Shown here: piece by piece, positions 47,656-55,691 of the stretch | How the letters are laid out: every line of letters begins with the position of its first letter | Numbering within the stretch: the first letter of the stretch is position 1 | From: Sphingomonas sp. Root241 | Lineage (GTDB): Bacteria > Pseudomonadota > Alphaproteobacteria > Sphingomonadales > Sphingomonadaceae | Assembly (NCBI RefSeq): GCF_001428865.1 | Contig: NZ_LMIV01000001.1 | Location: 2,107,997 to 2,171,996 of the forward strand | Reading direction: 5' to 3' | Length of the DNA stretch: 64,000 nucleotides | Translations under genes and position numbers: made by a program | Notes under the pieces: generated by a model | Told to the model about the DNA's origin: nothing | What the model saw: only the letters and a program-made list of their open reading frames with translations | Databases searched by the model: none

Positions 47656-49017
47656 ATGCACAGATTGAAGACCATCCTCCTCGCCGGCGCGCTGGCGACG
47701 GGCCTCGCCACGCCCGCCACCGCCCAGCGCGCGCCGGCGAAGGTCACCCCCGAGCATGTCCGCGCCCATGTCGACATCCTCGCCGGCCCGGCGCTGCGCG
47801 GCCGCGGCAGCGCGACGCCGGACGAGGCCGCGGCGGCCGCCTATGTCGCGGCGATGTTCCGCGGCTATGGCCTCGCCACGGCGCCGGGGATGACCGGCTA
47901 CACCCAGCCGGTCGACGTGGTCAGCCTGCGGCTCGACGGCACGCCGGTGCTCACTGCCAACGGCGCCGCGGTCGAGGCGCCGTTGCTCTTCTCCTCCATG
48001 GGCCAGCCGGTCCGCGGCAAGCTCGTGGTGTTCGCCGGCACCGATCCCAAGGCCGTCCCCGCCGCCGACGCGGTGATCGTCACCGGCACGGGGGTCAACG
48101 GGCTGCAATTCGCCGGCGGCGTGGATCCGTCCAAGGTCAAGCTGGTGATCATCCGCGCCACCGAGCAGGTCCGCGGCTATTACGAGCGCATCGGCGGCCG
48201 CCCCCGCCTGCCCCGCTACATCAAGGGGGAGACGCCGCGCCTCCGCCCGACCGTCGTCGCGCTTGCCGACGCCGCGTTCGACAGGCTCGCCGCGCAGGAC
48301 GGCGCCGACGTGGCGCTCGAATTGCCCGGCTTGGTCGAGCAGGCGCAGGTCACCACCAATGCGCTGGGCTGGCTCCCCGGCACCGACCCGAAGGCGGGCG
48401 TGCTGCTGATCACCGCGCATGTCGACCATCTCGGCGTCCGCCCCGACGGCAAGGTGATGTACGGCGCCAATGACGACGCCTCGGGCACCGCCGCGGTGCT
48501 CGAGCTGGCGCGCACGCTCTCGACCCGGAAGCACCGCCGCGGCATCCTGTTCGTGGCCTATGGCAGCGAGGAAGCCGGCGGCTTCGGCGCGCGCTGGTTC
48601 GCCGAGCATCCGCCGGTGCCGCTCTCGGAGATCGTCGCCAATCTCGAGATCGAGATGATCGGCCAGCAGGATCCCAAGCTCCCCGCCGGCACGATGATGA
48701 TGACTGGGTTCGAACGCTCGACCTTCGGCGAGACGCTGAAGGCGCACGGCGCTTTGGTCACCACCGATCCCTACCCCGAGCAGAACTTCTTCCAGCGCTC
48801 GGACAATTACGCCTTGGCGCTCAAGGGCGTGGTCGCGCACACCGTCTCGGGCTGGGCGACGGTCCCGACCTATCACACGCCCGAGGACACGATCGAGCGG
48901 CTCGATCTGCCCTTCATGGCCCGGGCGATCCAGTCGCTGGTCGCGCCGCTGGCCGGCCTCGCGAACAGCAAGGCGAAGCCCGAGTGGAAGCCCGGCGGCC
49001 GCCCGACCGAGCAATGA
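47656..49017 (+). CDS. M28-family zinc metallopeptidase, exported
   Basis: A 453-residue exported aminopeptidase-like enzyme. Signal peptide MHRLKTILLAGALATGLATP. The di-zinc ligands are in HVDHLG (His), ANDDASGTAAVLE (Asp), GSEEAGGFGA (Glu pair), IEMIG and the late YHTPEDT (His). A PA-type domain insertion is present at about 110-250. It probably hydrolyses peptides in the periplasm. The next small gene overlaps its stop (ATGA). Confidence 0.92.
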   Translation: MHRLKTILLAGALATGLATPATAQRAPAKVTPEHVRAHVDILAGPALRGRGSATPDEAAAAAYVAAMFRGYGLATAPGMTGYTQPVDVVSLRLDGTPVLTANGAAVEAPLLFSSMGQPVRGKLVVFAGTDPKAVPAADAVIVTGTGVNGLQFAGGVDPSKVKLVIIRATEQVRGYYERIGGRPRLPRYIKGETPRLRPTVVALADAAFDRLAAQDGADVALELPGLVEQAQVTTNALGWLPGTDPKAGVLLITAHVDHLGVRPDGKVMYGANDDASGTAAVLELARTLSTRKHRRGILFVAYGSEEAGGFGARWFAEHPPVPLSEIVANLEIEMIGQQDPKLPAGTMMMTGFERSTFGETLKAHGALVTTDPYPEQNFFQRSDNYALALKGVVAHTVSGWATVPTYHTPEDTIERLDLPFMARAIQSLVAPLAGLANSKAKPEWKPGGRPTEQ

Positions 49018-49244
49018 CCGCGGGCGAATTGCAGGACCTGCTGGTGACGGCCCTGGTGCGCAAGGCCGGCGGCAGCAAGCGCGACTGGCGCGCGGCTTTG
49101 GGCAAGGTCCGCGTCTACAGCGCGGAGACGCATCCGCATTGCAACTGGTCGGTCGCCCCCTCGGGCAGCAACGGCGAGAACGCGATCATCGAGCGCCTGC
49201 TCGACGATTTCCGGGGCAAGCACCCGCTGGTAACGGCGGACTGA
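49014..49244 (+). CDS. Small conserved-looking protein, function unknown
   Basis: A 76-residue soluble protein (KVRVYSAETHPHCNWSVAPS, GENAIIERLLDDFRGKHPLV). It overlaps the peptidase stop as ATGA and is therefore translationally coupled. No family recognised. A family S repeat follows. Confidence 0.65.
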   Translation: MTAGELQDLLVTALVRKAGGSKRDWRAALGKVRVYSAETHPHCNWSVAPSGSNGENAIIERLLDDFRGKHPLVTAD

Positions 49245-49249
49245 TACTT

Positions 49250-49369
49250 CCCTCTCCCCTTCAGGGGAGAGGGTGGCCGAACGAAGTGAGGTCGGGAGAG
49301 GGGCAAGCCGGATGCACCATCGATACCCCCCTCTCCCCCAACCCTCTCCCCGCAAGCGGAGAGAGGGAG
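49250..49369. repeat. Inverted hairpin repeat, family S copy 3
   Basis: CCCTCTCCCCTTCAGGGGAG at one end and CTCTCCCCGCAAGCGGAGAG at the other, as in the copy at 29884, with the centre partly changed. It separates two convergent genes and may act as their shared terminator. Confidence 0.82.
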
Positions 49370-49375
49370 TTTACC

Positions 49376-51664
49376 TCACGCCGCGGCGCGCAGCGTCCGT
49401 GCGGCGGCGACCATCGCCTCGATCGCCGGTTTCACTTCGTCCCACTTGCGCGTCTTGAGCCCGCAATCGGGGTTCACCCATAATTGCTCGGGCTTGAGGT
49501 GCTGCTGCGCCAGCCGCATCAGCGTCACCATCTCCGCCTCGCCCGGCACCCGCGGCGCGTGGATGTCGTACACCCCCGGCCCGATCGCACCCGGGTAGCG
49601 ATATGCGGCAAAGCCCTCGAGCAGCTCCATCTGCGAGCGGGCGGTCTCGATCGAGATCACATCGGCGTCCATCGCGCCGATCGCCGGCAGGATGTCGTTG
49701 AACTCGGAGTAGCACATGTGCGTGTGGATCTGGGTTGCGTCCGCCACCCCCGCGGCGGAGAGCCGGAAGCAGGCCACCGCCCAGTCGAGATAGGCCTGCC
49801 AGTCCCGCCGGCGCAGCGGCAGCCCTTCCCGAAGCGCCGCCTCGTCGATCTGGATCGCCTTGCACCCCGCCGCCTCGAGATCGACCACCTCGTCGCGGAT
49901 CGCCAGCGCGATCTGCCGGCACGACGCCTCCCGCGGCTGGTCGTCCCGGACGAAGGACCAGTTGAGGATCGTCACCGGCCCGGTGAGCATCCCCTTCATC
50001 GGCTTGGTCGTGAGGCTCTGGGCGTACCGCCACCACTCCACCGTCATCGGCTGCGGCCGGGAGACGTCGCCGAACAGGATCGGCGGCCGCACGCACCGCG
50101 AGCCGTAGCTCTGCACCCAGCCGTTGACGGTGAAGGCGAACCCCGAAAGCTGCTCGCCGAAATACTGGACCATGTCGTTGCGCTCGAACTCGCCATGGAC
50201 GAGCATGTCGAGCCCCACTTCCTCCTGCCACGCAATCGTCCGCGCCGTCTCTTCCCGCAGGAATGCCTCGTACGCAGCACCGTCCAGCTCGCCGCGATTG
50301 CGCCGCGCCCGGGCATTGCGGACCTCGGCGGTCTGCGGGAACGAACCGATCGTCGTCGTCGGGAAGGCCGGCAGGTCGAGCACCGCCGCCTGCGCCGCGA
50401 TCCGCGCGCCGAGGCCGGAGCGGCGCTCGTACATCGCATCGGTCACCGCCGCGGTCCGCGCCGCGACCTCCGGATTGTGCACCCGCGGCGAAGCCCGCCG
50501 ATCGGCATTCGCACGTGAGGCCTTGTCGAGCTCCCCTGCCACGCTCGCCCGCCCGTCGTTGAGCGCACGCTTGAGGACCGACAGCTCCTCGATCTTCTGC
50601 ACCGCGAAGGCGAGCCACTCGGCCACGTCGCCGAGCTTGCTTTCGAGCGCCAGATCGACCGGCACATGGAGCAGCGAACAGGACGGCGCAAGCACCAGAT
50701 CGCGCGTCACCGCGATCGGAGCAAGGCGGTCGAGCAGCACGTCGAGATCGGCGCGCCACACATTCCTGCCGTCGATCACTCCAAGCGACAGCAGCATCGT
50801 CTTCGGTGCGGCCTTGAGCAGCGGATCGAGTTGCTCGGGCGCGCGGACCAGATCGACGTGCAACCCTGCCACCGGCAGCGCCGCGGCGAAGGACAGGTTC
50901 TCGCCGAGCCCGCCGAAATAGGTGGTGAGCATCAGCTTCGGTCCCGCCCGCGACAGTCGGGCATAAGCCCGCGTCAGTGCGCGCCGCTGCCGTTCGTCGA
51001 GATCGAGCACCAGCACCGGCTCGTCGATCTGCACCCATTCGGCGCCGGCATGGGCGAGCTGTCCGAGGATCGCGGCGTAGAGCCCGAGCACTTCGTCGAG
51101 CATGTCGAACGGATCGACTCCGCGCCCCTTGGCGAGGCTCAGCCAGGTAACCGGCCCGAGCAGCACCGGCCGTGTATCGAAGCCTTGCGCCTTGGCCTCG
51201 CGATATTCGTCGACGATCTTCAGGCGATTGAGCGCCAGTTTCTGCCCCGCCGCAAGCTCGGGCACGAGATAATGGTAATTGGTGTCGAACCACTTGGTCA
51301 TCTCGCAGGCAGTGACGCTGCCGTGCGTGTGGCCGCAGCCGTCTTCCTCGCCGGTGGTGCCGCGCGCCATCGCGAAATAGGTCAAGAGCCCCGCCTCTCC
51401 GTCGGCACTACGATAGCGCTCGGGGATCGCTCCCAGCATCAGGCTGGTATCGAGGACGTGATCGTAGAGCGAGAAGTCGTTCGACGGCAGCCAGTCGGCG
51501 CCGAGCGCCTTCTGCCGCGCCCAGGCTGCGGTGCGCAGGCCCGAAGCGGCGTCGAGCAGTTCGGATTCAGAGGTCTTGCCGGCCCAATAGGCCTCGAGCG
51601 CATGCTTCAATTCGCGGCGCGGCCCGATGCGCGGGAAACCGAGTGTGGCAATCGTGACGGTCAT
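49376..51664 (-). CDS. metE: Cobalamin-independent methionine synthase
   Basis: A 762-residue enzyme transferring methyl from 5-methyltetrahydropteroyl-triglutamate to homocysteine without B12. The zinc ligands are in IHTHMCYSEF (His, Cys) and NPDCGLKTR (Cys), with a Glu between. Two (beta/alpha)8 halves are present, the first starting IATLGFPRIGPRRELK. I chose the ATG at 51662-51664 because the family begins here. A cobalamin riboswitch lies upstream, and a palindromic operator-like site sits further upstream. Confidence 0.96.
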   Translation of the reverse strand: MTVTIATLGFPRIGPRRELKHALEAYWAGKTSESELLDAASGLRTAAWARQKALGADWLPSNDFSLYDHVLDTSLMLGAIPERYRSADGEAGLLTYFAMARGTTGEEDGCGHTHGSVTACEMTKWFDTNYHYLVPELAAGQKLALNRLKIVDEYREAKAQGFDTRPVLLGPVTWLSLAKGRGVDPFDMLDEVLGLYAAILGQLAHAGAEWVQIDEPVLVLDLDERQRRALTRAYARLSRAGPKLMLTTYFGGLGENLSFAAALPVAGLHVDLVRAPEQLDPLLKAAPKTMLLSLGVIDGRNVWRADLDVLLDRLAPIAVTRDLVLAPSCSLLHVPVDLALESKLGDVAEWLAFAVQKIEELSVLKRALNDGRASVAGELDKASRANADRRASPRVHNPEVAARTAAVTDAMYERRSGLGARIAAQAAVLDLPAFPTTTIGSFPQTAEVRNARARRNRGELDGAAYEAFLREETARTIAWQEEVGLDMLVHGEFERNDMVQYFGEQLSGFAFTVNGWVQSYGSRCVRPPILFGDVSRPQPMTVEWWRYAQSLTTKPMKGMLTGPVTILNWSFVRDDQPREASCRQIALAIRDEVVDLEAAGCKAIQIDEAALREGLPLRRRDWQAYLDWAVACFRLSAAGVADATQIHTHMCYSEFNDILPAIGAMDADVISIETARSQMELLEGFAAYRYPGAIGPGVYDIHAPRVPGEAEMVTLMRLAQQHLKPEQLWVNPDCGLKTRKWDEVKPAIEAMVAAARTLRAAA

Positions 51665-51672
51665 GTTCTTCA

Positions 51673-51685
51673 ACCCCGAAGAGGG
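51673..51685 (-). promoter_or_regulatory. Short hairpin at the metE ribosome binding site
   Basis: CCCC-TCTTC-GGGG on the minus strand, 8-20 bases before the metE ATG, contains the only purine-rich run near the start. Pairing would hide the ribosome binding site. This could be the output of the riboswitch, but it is inferred. Confidence 0.4.
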
Positions 51686-51782
51686 GCGGAGCATGGACCA
51701 GACACGAGCAGGCGCCGCGAGGACGACCCGCGGCGGAATGCAAGCGGCCAGCCCGGACACCCCGCCGGTGGACGTTATGCGT

Positions 51783-51958
51783 CGCAGGCAGGTCTCCTGG
51801 CTCGCGGGTCACAGCCGACGGTCCGTCTTCCCGGGGCGCGAACCCCAGTGACATTATGGACCGCAGCTCACCGCTTACAGTTGCGGGGGCAGCGCCGGCA
51901 TCGCACCGGCTTCCCGTCTTAGCTCCGCCGCGGGGCACGCCCCGGACGAAGAACCTTC
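51783..51958 (-). promoter_or_regulatory. Cobalamin riboswitch upstream of metE
   Basis: The minus strand has the B12-box AGCCAGGAGACCTGCC, preceded by the conserved GAAGCCGGTGCGATGCCGGC core, GCCCCCGCAACTGTAAGCGG, and the TCACTGGGG arm. All elements occur in the normal order. Bound cobalamin would fold it and turn off the B12-independent synthase, favouring a B12-dependent MetH presumably present elsewhere. Confidence 0.95.
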
Positions 51959-51977
51959 GACTGCATCAGGATTGGCA

Positions 51978-51995
51978 CCGCGCCGCGGCGCGGTC
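51978..51995. promoter_or_regulatory. 18-base GC-rich perfect palindrome
   Basis: ACCGCGCCGCGGCGCGGT reads the same on both strands. It sits between the riboswitch and the AT-rich palindrome, near where the metE promoter must be. Function unknown. Confidence 0.5.
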
Positions 51996-52000
51996 AAGTA

Positions 52001-52026
52001 CGATATAAAGATATCTTTATATCGTC
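52001..52026. promoter_or_regulatory. 26-base perfect palindrome, likely operator for metE
   Basis: A perfect 26-base palindrome with core AAAGATATCTTT lies just upstream of the riboswitch in otherwise GC-rich DNA, between metE and the GH43 gene. As far as I recall, such AAGATATCTT-type palindromes are reported operators of SahR, an ArsR-family regulator of methionine genes. Regulator identity is inferred; no such gene is in this window. Confidence 0.65.
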
Positions 52027-52035
52027 ATCTCAAGA

Positions 52036-53061
52036 TCAACGCGGCTTGACGAGCCGTTCGCTCTCTCCCGAAGGCTGAGCGAATAGCGGCTGGCCGTCAC
52101 GCGACCAGTTCACGCGCTGAATCCGCGGCGAACGCTTCGGCGTGCAGCGCATGTCAGGCCCCGGATTGGCGTGATAGACGATCCAGGTCTCGCCCCCGGG
52201 CGCGGTGAAGAAGCCATTGTGTCCGGGCGCATAGACGCCCGCCGCGACCGATTTGGCGACCACAGGCTGGAGGCGCTTGGTCCAGGATTTCGGGTCGAGC
52301 AGGTCGCTGCCCGGCTTCGCATGCAGCAGCCCCACCGCATAATCGTCGGACCAGCAGGCGCTTCCCGAATAGGAGAGATAGATGTCGCCGCGCGGCCCCT
52401 GGAAGAACGCCGGCCCTTCGAGGATCTGGCGCCCGCCCTGGCGCTCCCAGCTCTGGTCGGGACGCGCGATGATCGTCTCCCGCCCCTCCAGCGTCACCGG
52501 ATCGCGCATGGCGACGATCGACAATACGCTGTCCGGCCCGACATAAGGCGAATAGACGAAATAGCGCTTGCCGCCCGCCGTGAAGGTGGTGCCGTCAATG
52601 CCCGTGTATCGAGTCTTCAGCTTGCCCATGTCCCGCCACTCGCCGGCGAGCGGATCGCTGGCATCGTTGCGCAGGACGAAGATGCCGCGATGGGCATCGT
52701 CATTATGGCCGGTCTCGGCGGCAGTGTAATAGATGTACCAGCTGCCATCGATACGATGCAGCTCGGGCGCCCAGATCGCCACGCCATTGGGGGCCGGCTC
52801 CGACGGCGCCTTCCAGACCAGCTTGCGTTCGGCATGGGCGAGATCCGTGATGTCCTTCGTCCGCCAGATCTCGAGCCGGTCGCCCAGCGTATGCATATAG
52901 TAATAGGTATCGCCTTCGCGGTGGACCGACGGATCGGGTCCCGAAGGGAGCAGCGGGTTGGTAAAATCCTTCGCCCCGGCCTGTTGGTCCTGCGCCGGAT
53001 CGGCGGCCCCGACCAGAGCGAAGGCCGCGGCGAGCACGGGAATCAGAAACTTGGTCTGCAC
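52036..53061 (-). CDS. Exported glycoside hydrolase family 43-type enzyme
   Basis: A 341-residue five-blade beta-propeller enzyme with signal (VQTKFLIPVLAAAFALVGA). GH43 hallmarks: catalytic-base Asp in LLPSGPDPSVHREGD, WAPELHRIDG, and the acid Glu in ILEGPAFFQGP. The likely activity is exo- or endo-arabinosidase or xylosidase. The start is a GTG at 53059-53061 with GGAG upstream. Its start is one base from the stop of the next GH43-like gene, so the two form an operon. Confidence 0.88.
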   Translation of the reverse strand: MQTKFLIPVLAAAFALVGAADPAQDQQAGAKDFTNPLLPSGPDPSVHREGDTYYYMHTLGDRLEIWRTKDITDLAHAERKLVWKAPSEPAPNGVAIWAPELHRIDGSWYIYYTAAETGHNDDAHRGIFVLRNDASDPLAGEWRDMGKLKTRYTGIDGTTFTAGGKRYFVYSPYVGPDSVLSIVAMRDPVTLEGRETIIARPDQSWERQGGRQILEGPAFFQGPRGDIYLSYSGSACWSDDYAVGLLHAKPGSDLLDPKSWTKRLQPVVAKSVAAGVYAPGHNGFFTAPGGETWIVYHANPGPDMRCTPKRSPRIQRVNWSRDGQPLFAQPSGESERLVKPR

Positions 53062-53062
53062 T

Positions 53063-54154
53063 TCATTCTCCACTGGCGGCCGGAACGCTGCCGGGGAAGG
53101 CAGCGACGATCGCGTCATATTGCTTGCGGTCGATCTGGATCATCGATCCGTGGCGCAGACCCGCCGGCATCGCATAGCGATCCCACGCCGCGACACCGCT
53201 GTTCCCCGAGACCTGATACCAGGGCCCGCGCAGCCGCGGCGCCTTGGACAGGCCATAGCTCGTGCCGGCATATTGCTCGTAATAAAGCAGCCAGTCCTGA
53301 TTATTCGGCGCGCGGATCAATGTCGGCGCCTCGCGGAAATTGGGGCTGAGCGGCGGACCCGGCTGGGGATACGGCCCGGTCAGCGACGGCGCGCAGCTCA
53401 TCCGGATCGTCTTGCCCGTGGTCCAGTCGTACGACGGATAGCGTTCGTCCTTGATGATCGCGCAATAGCCCGGCCCGCCATCGTCGGGCTGTATGATCGT
53501 ATCGATCGTCGCCATGTCCCAGTCGAACAGCCGCCGCGGAGCCCCCTCGAAGGTCTTGAGATCGCGCGACTGGACATAGAGCGTGCGCTGGCTGGCCCAA
53601 TAACGCTCGGGATCCTTCGGATCGCCGGGCACATTCGGTGTGTGCCAGGTCAGCAGGAACTTGCCCGATCGCTGATCGAAGAACAGCTTGGGCGCGCCGA
53701 TGCGCTGGAGCGCGCCCGCATGGCCCGGGATGTTCGCAAGGTCCGGCTTGTACGTGCCCCAGGGCGTCCAGCGGATCAGATCGTTCGAAACCCAGAAGCG
53801 GATATAGGGATCCTCGTCGCTCTTGTTGCCGACGAGGAAATAGCGCCCGTCGCCGCCGCGCGCGATCGAGGCGTGGCCGTGATACTCCTCCGAGACCGGA
53901 CGGCCGCCATTGACCTGCCGCCAGTGCAGCCCATCCTCGCTAACCGAATAATAAAGGACGCCGTAGCGCGCCTTCGTCATGTGCGCGAAGAGATAGGCTT
54001 TGGCGGGATCGACATAGGGGGCCTCGGGCGCGCCGGGCGGCACCTGCGCCTGCTGCGCGGACGCCGTTGTCGTCGCCGCGGCCAGCAGCAGCATGACCGC
54101 GGCCATCCCTCTCGATCGTCTTGCCAGCACCCTGCTCCCGCGACCGCGCTTCAC
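53063..54154 (-). CDS. Exported GH43-like beta-propeller glycosidase
   Basis: A 363-residue protein with signal (after AVMLLLAAATTTASA) and propeller-blade motifs: YYSVSEDGLHWRQVN, FWVSNDLIRWTPWG, and REAPTLIRAPNNQDWLLYYE with a candidate acid Glu. A clear family 43 Asp base near the start is less evident than in its neighbour, so the exact family (43 or 32/68-like) is uncertain. The start may be the GTG at 54154 or the ATG at 54106. It is co-transcribed with the next GH43 gene. Confidence 0.75.
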   Translation of the reverse strand: MKRGRGSRVLARRSRGMAAVMLLLAAATTTASAQQAQVPPGAPEAPYVDPAKAYLFAHMTKARYGVLYYSVSEDGLHWRQVNGGRPVSEEYHGHASIARGGDGRYFLVGNKSDEDPYIRFWVSNDLIRWTPWGTYKPDLANIPGHAGALQRIGAPKLFFDQRSGKFLLTWHTPNVPGDPKDPERYWASQRTLYVQSRDLKTFEGAPRRLFDWDMATIDTIIQPDDGGPGYCAIIKDERYPSYDWTTGKTIRMSCAPSLTGPYPQPGPPLSPNFREAPTLIRAPNNQDWLLYYEQYAGTSYGLSKAPRLRGPWYQVSGNSGVAAWDRYAMPAGLRHGSMIQIDRKQYDAIVAAFPGSVPAASGE

Positions 54155-54197
54155 GCGCCCTACGCCGCATCCTCGAAAGCGTAGGCCACCGTGTCAA

Positions 54198-54600
54198 GAT
54201 TTATCATATCAATGGGCTTATTATGCTGGTGTTTGCTATCTTTCACGCCTGAGCTGATCGTCACGTGAAGCCGTGCTCATCCGAGACGGATACGGACGGC
54301 CTAGGCCGGCTTGAACAGCCACGTGTCGGTTCATGAGGAAAAGCCGATCCCAGCGTATAAGCAGGGATCCTTGTACGGGCCGTGATCGCGGAGTGCGCCT
54401 CTTTCGCCGATGTTACATAGTCAAGTGGGGGCCGCGCGCAGTCACGAGACGCGCTGAAACTCGCTTAGACCCCGCGTTTCTTGCCTCGAAGCCGTCCTTC
54501 ACGTTGTCGATCCGGGCGACGAGCTCGTGCCCGCTCCAGCGTCTAGGGCGGCGAGCGTTTCGTGGTTCGGCGAATCGCGCCAGATTGGAGGGCATCGCGA
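54198..54600. other. Intergenic region without a supported gene
   Basis: About 400 bases between the GH43 pair and the MBL-fold gene. An AT-rich patch at 54195-54245 (GATTTATCATATCAATGGGC) is a plausible promoter for the GH43 genes. Short reading frames here lack ribosome binding sites and resemble nothing I know. Confidence 0.5.
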
Positions 54601-55503
54601 TCAGTCCCACTTCATCTCGCCCTTGGCCACCTTGGCGCCTATCTGCAGCGCCGCAGGTAGGCCGGCGTTCGGATAGCGCTTGGTCATCGCGGCGATCAGC
54701 GCCGCACTGTCCGCTGCCCTGGCGAGTTCCTTGTCGAACGCAACGAGGTAGTCGCGTGTGTAGGCGACAGCCGAGGCGTCGATGGAACTGTTGACCGCCA
54801 TGTGACCTGGCACGACAATGCGTGGCTTGCGTGCGACGATGGCGTCGAGCGTCCTAATCCAGGCTACCCGCGCTTGGGATGTCGCCGTGTCGGCGGTCCA
54901 CACATGCAGGCCGGAGAATATCAACACGCCGCCGAACACCGCGTCGAGGGAAGGCACCCACAGGTACCGCCGGTTTTCGAGCCCCTCGGCGGGCACGATG
55001 TCGATGCGATGGCCGTCCAGGCTCAGCGTGGCGCCGTCGAAAGCTTCGGGAATGACGATATCGGCGAGCCGTTGGGGTCCGTTCTCCTTGAGCTGGGGCC
55101 TCCAGACAGCCAACTTCTTCTCGGCACTTGCCTTGATTGCCGTGATCGTCGCTGACGCTGCGATCACCCTGGCCGACGGAAACGCCGTCCTGATCGGTCC
55201 GAGGCTGAAGTAGTAATCGGGATCGCTCTGGCTGATATAGATGGTTGTCAGTGTCTTGCCGGAGGCCTTGATGGCTTCAGCGACAGCGAGACCGTCCGGC
55301 AGCGAAAAACCGCCGTCGACGAGGATCGCCTCCTTCGTGCCGGAGAGCAGCACCGGCGCACGAAAGAACCCGTTTTCGCCTGCGGGAAAGTGCTTCCACT
55401 GGAGGGGGGGCGAAGCGGCCAATGCGTCATTCGCCGCACCAGCGAGTATGGCGGCGGTACCGGCTGCGCCCGCGGCCTGAACGAAGTCTCTGCGAGTCAT
55501 CAT
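54601..55503 (-). CDS. Exported metallo-beta-lactamase-fold protein with degenerate metal motif
   Basis: A 300-residue protein with a Tat-like signal (MMTRRDFVQAAGAAG, twin Arg). The MBL fold is visible (AILVDGGFS, IVVPGHMAVN), but the metal motif HxHxDH is replaced by SQSDPDYY, keeping only the second Asp. The later GHM His remains. The subfamily may use a different site or be non-hydrolytic. The start ATG at 55503 has AAGGAAG upstream. It lies downstream of the giant exoprotein gene with a 188-base gap. Confidence 0.8.
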   Translation of the reverse strand: MMTRRDFVQAAGAAGTAAILAGAANDALAASPPLQWKHFPAGENGFFRAPVLLSGTKEAILVDGGFSLPDGLAVAEAIKASGKTLTTIYISQSDPDYYFSLGPIRTAFPSARVIAASATITAIKASAEKKLAVWRPQLKENGPQRLADIVIPEAFDGATLSLDGHRIDIVPAEGLENRRYLWVPSLDAVFGGVLIFSGLHVWTADTATSQARVAWIRTLDAIVARKPRIVVPGHMAVNSSIDASAVAYTRDYLVAFDKELARAADSAALIAAMTKRYPNAGLPAALQIGAKVAKGEMKWD

Positions 55504-55691
55504 GATCTTCCTTGTCTTCACGACTGGTCGTCCGCCCGGCCCGATAGACGACGCTTCTAACTCTTCTTCGTCGAATGGGCACGCGAGACGGATCGTCCGA
55601 CCGCCGCACACAAGATGCCGCTTCAGCGCTCGATCCGGCCCGTGGAGAATGACGGCGCGGTCGGTCATTTGGCCCTATCCGCAGTCGCTCT

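Noticed and set aside
47500..49014. 504-codon open frame opposite the M28 peptidase
   Set aside because: The peptidase has every zinc motif on the plus strand; the opposite frame is Arg/Gly/Asp-rich without a fold.
49371..51293. 640-codon frame overlapping metE in a different frame on the same strand
   Set aside because: metE has full-length family motifs; the alternative is Arg/Ala-rich noise.
54333..54794. Possible gene in the gap between the GH43 pair and the MBL-fold gene
   Set aside because: Arg/Ser-rich composition, no ribosome binding site, and half of it overlaps the MBL-fold gene antisense.
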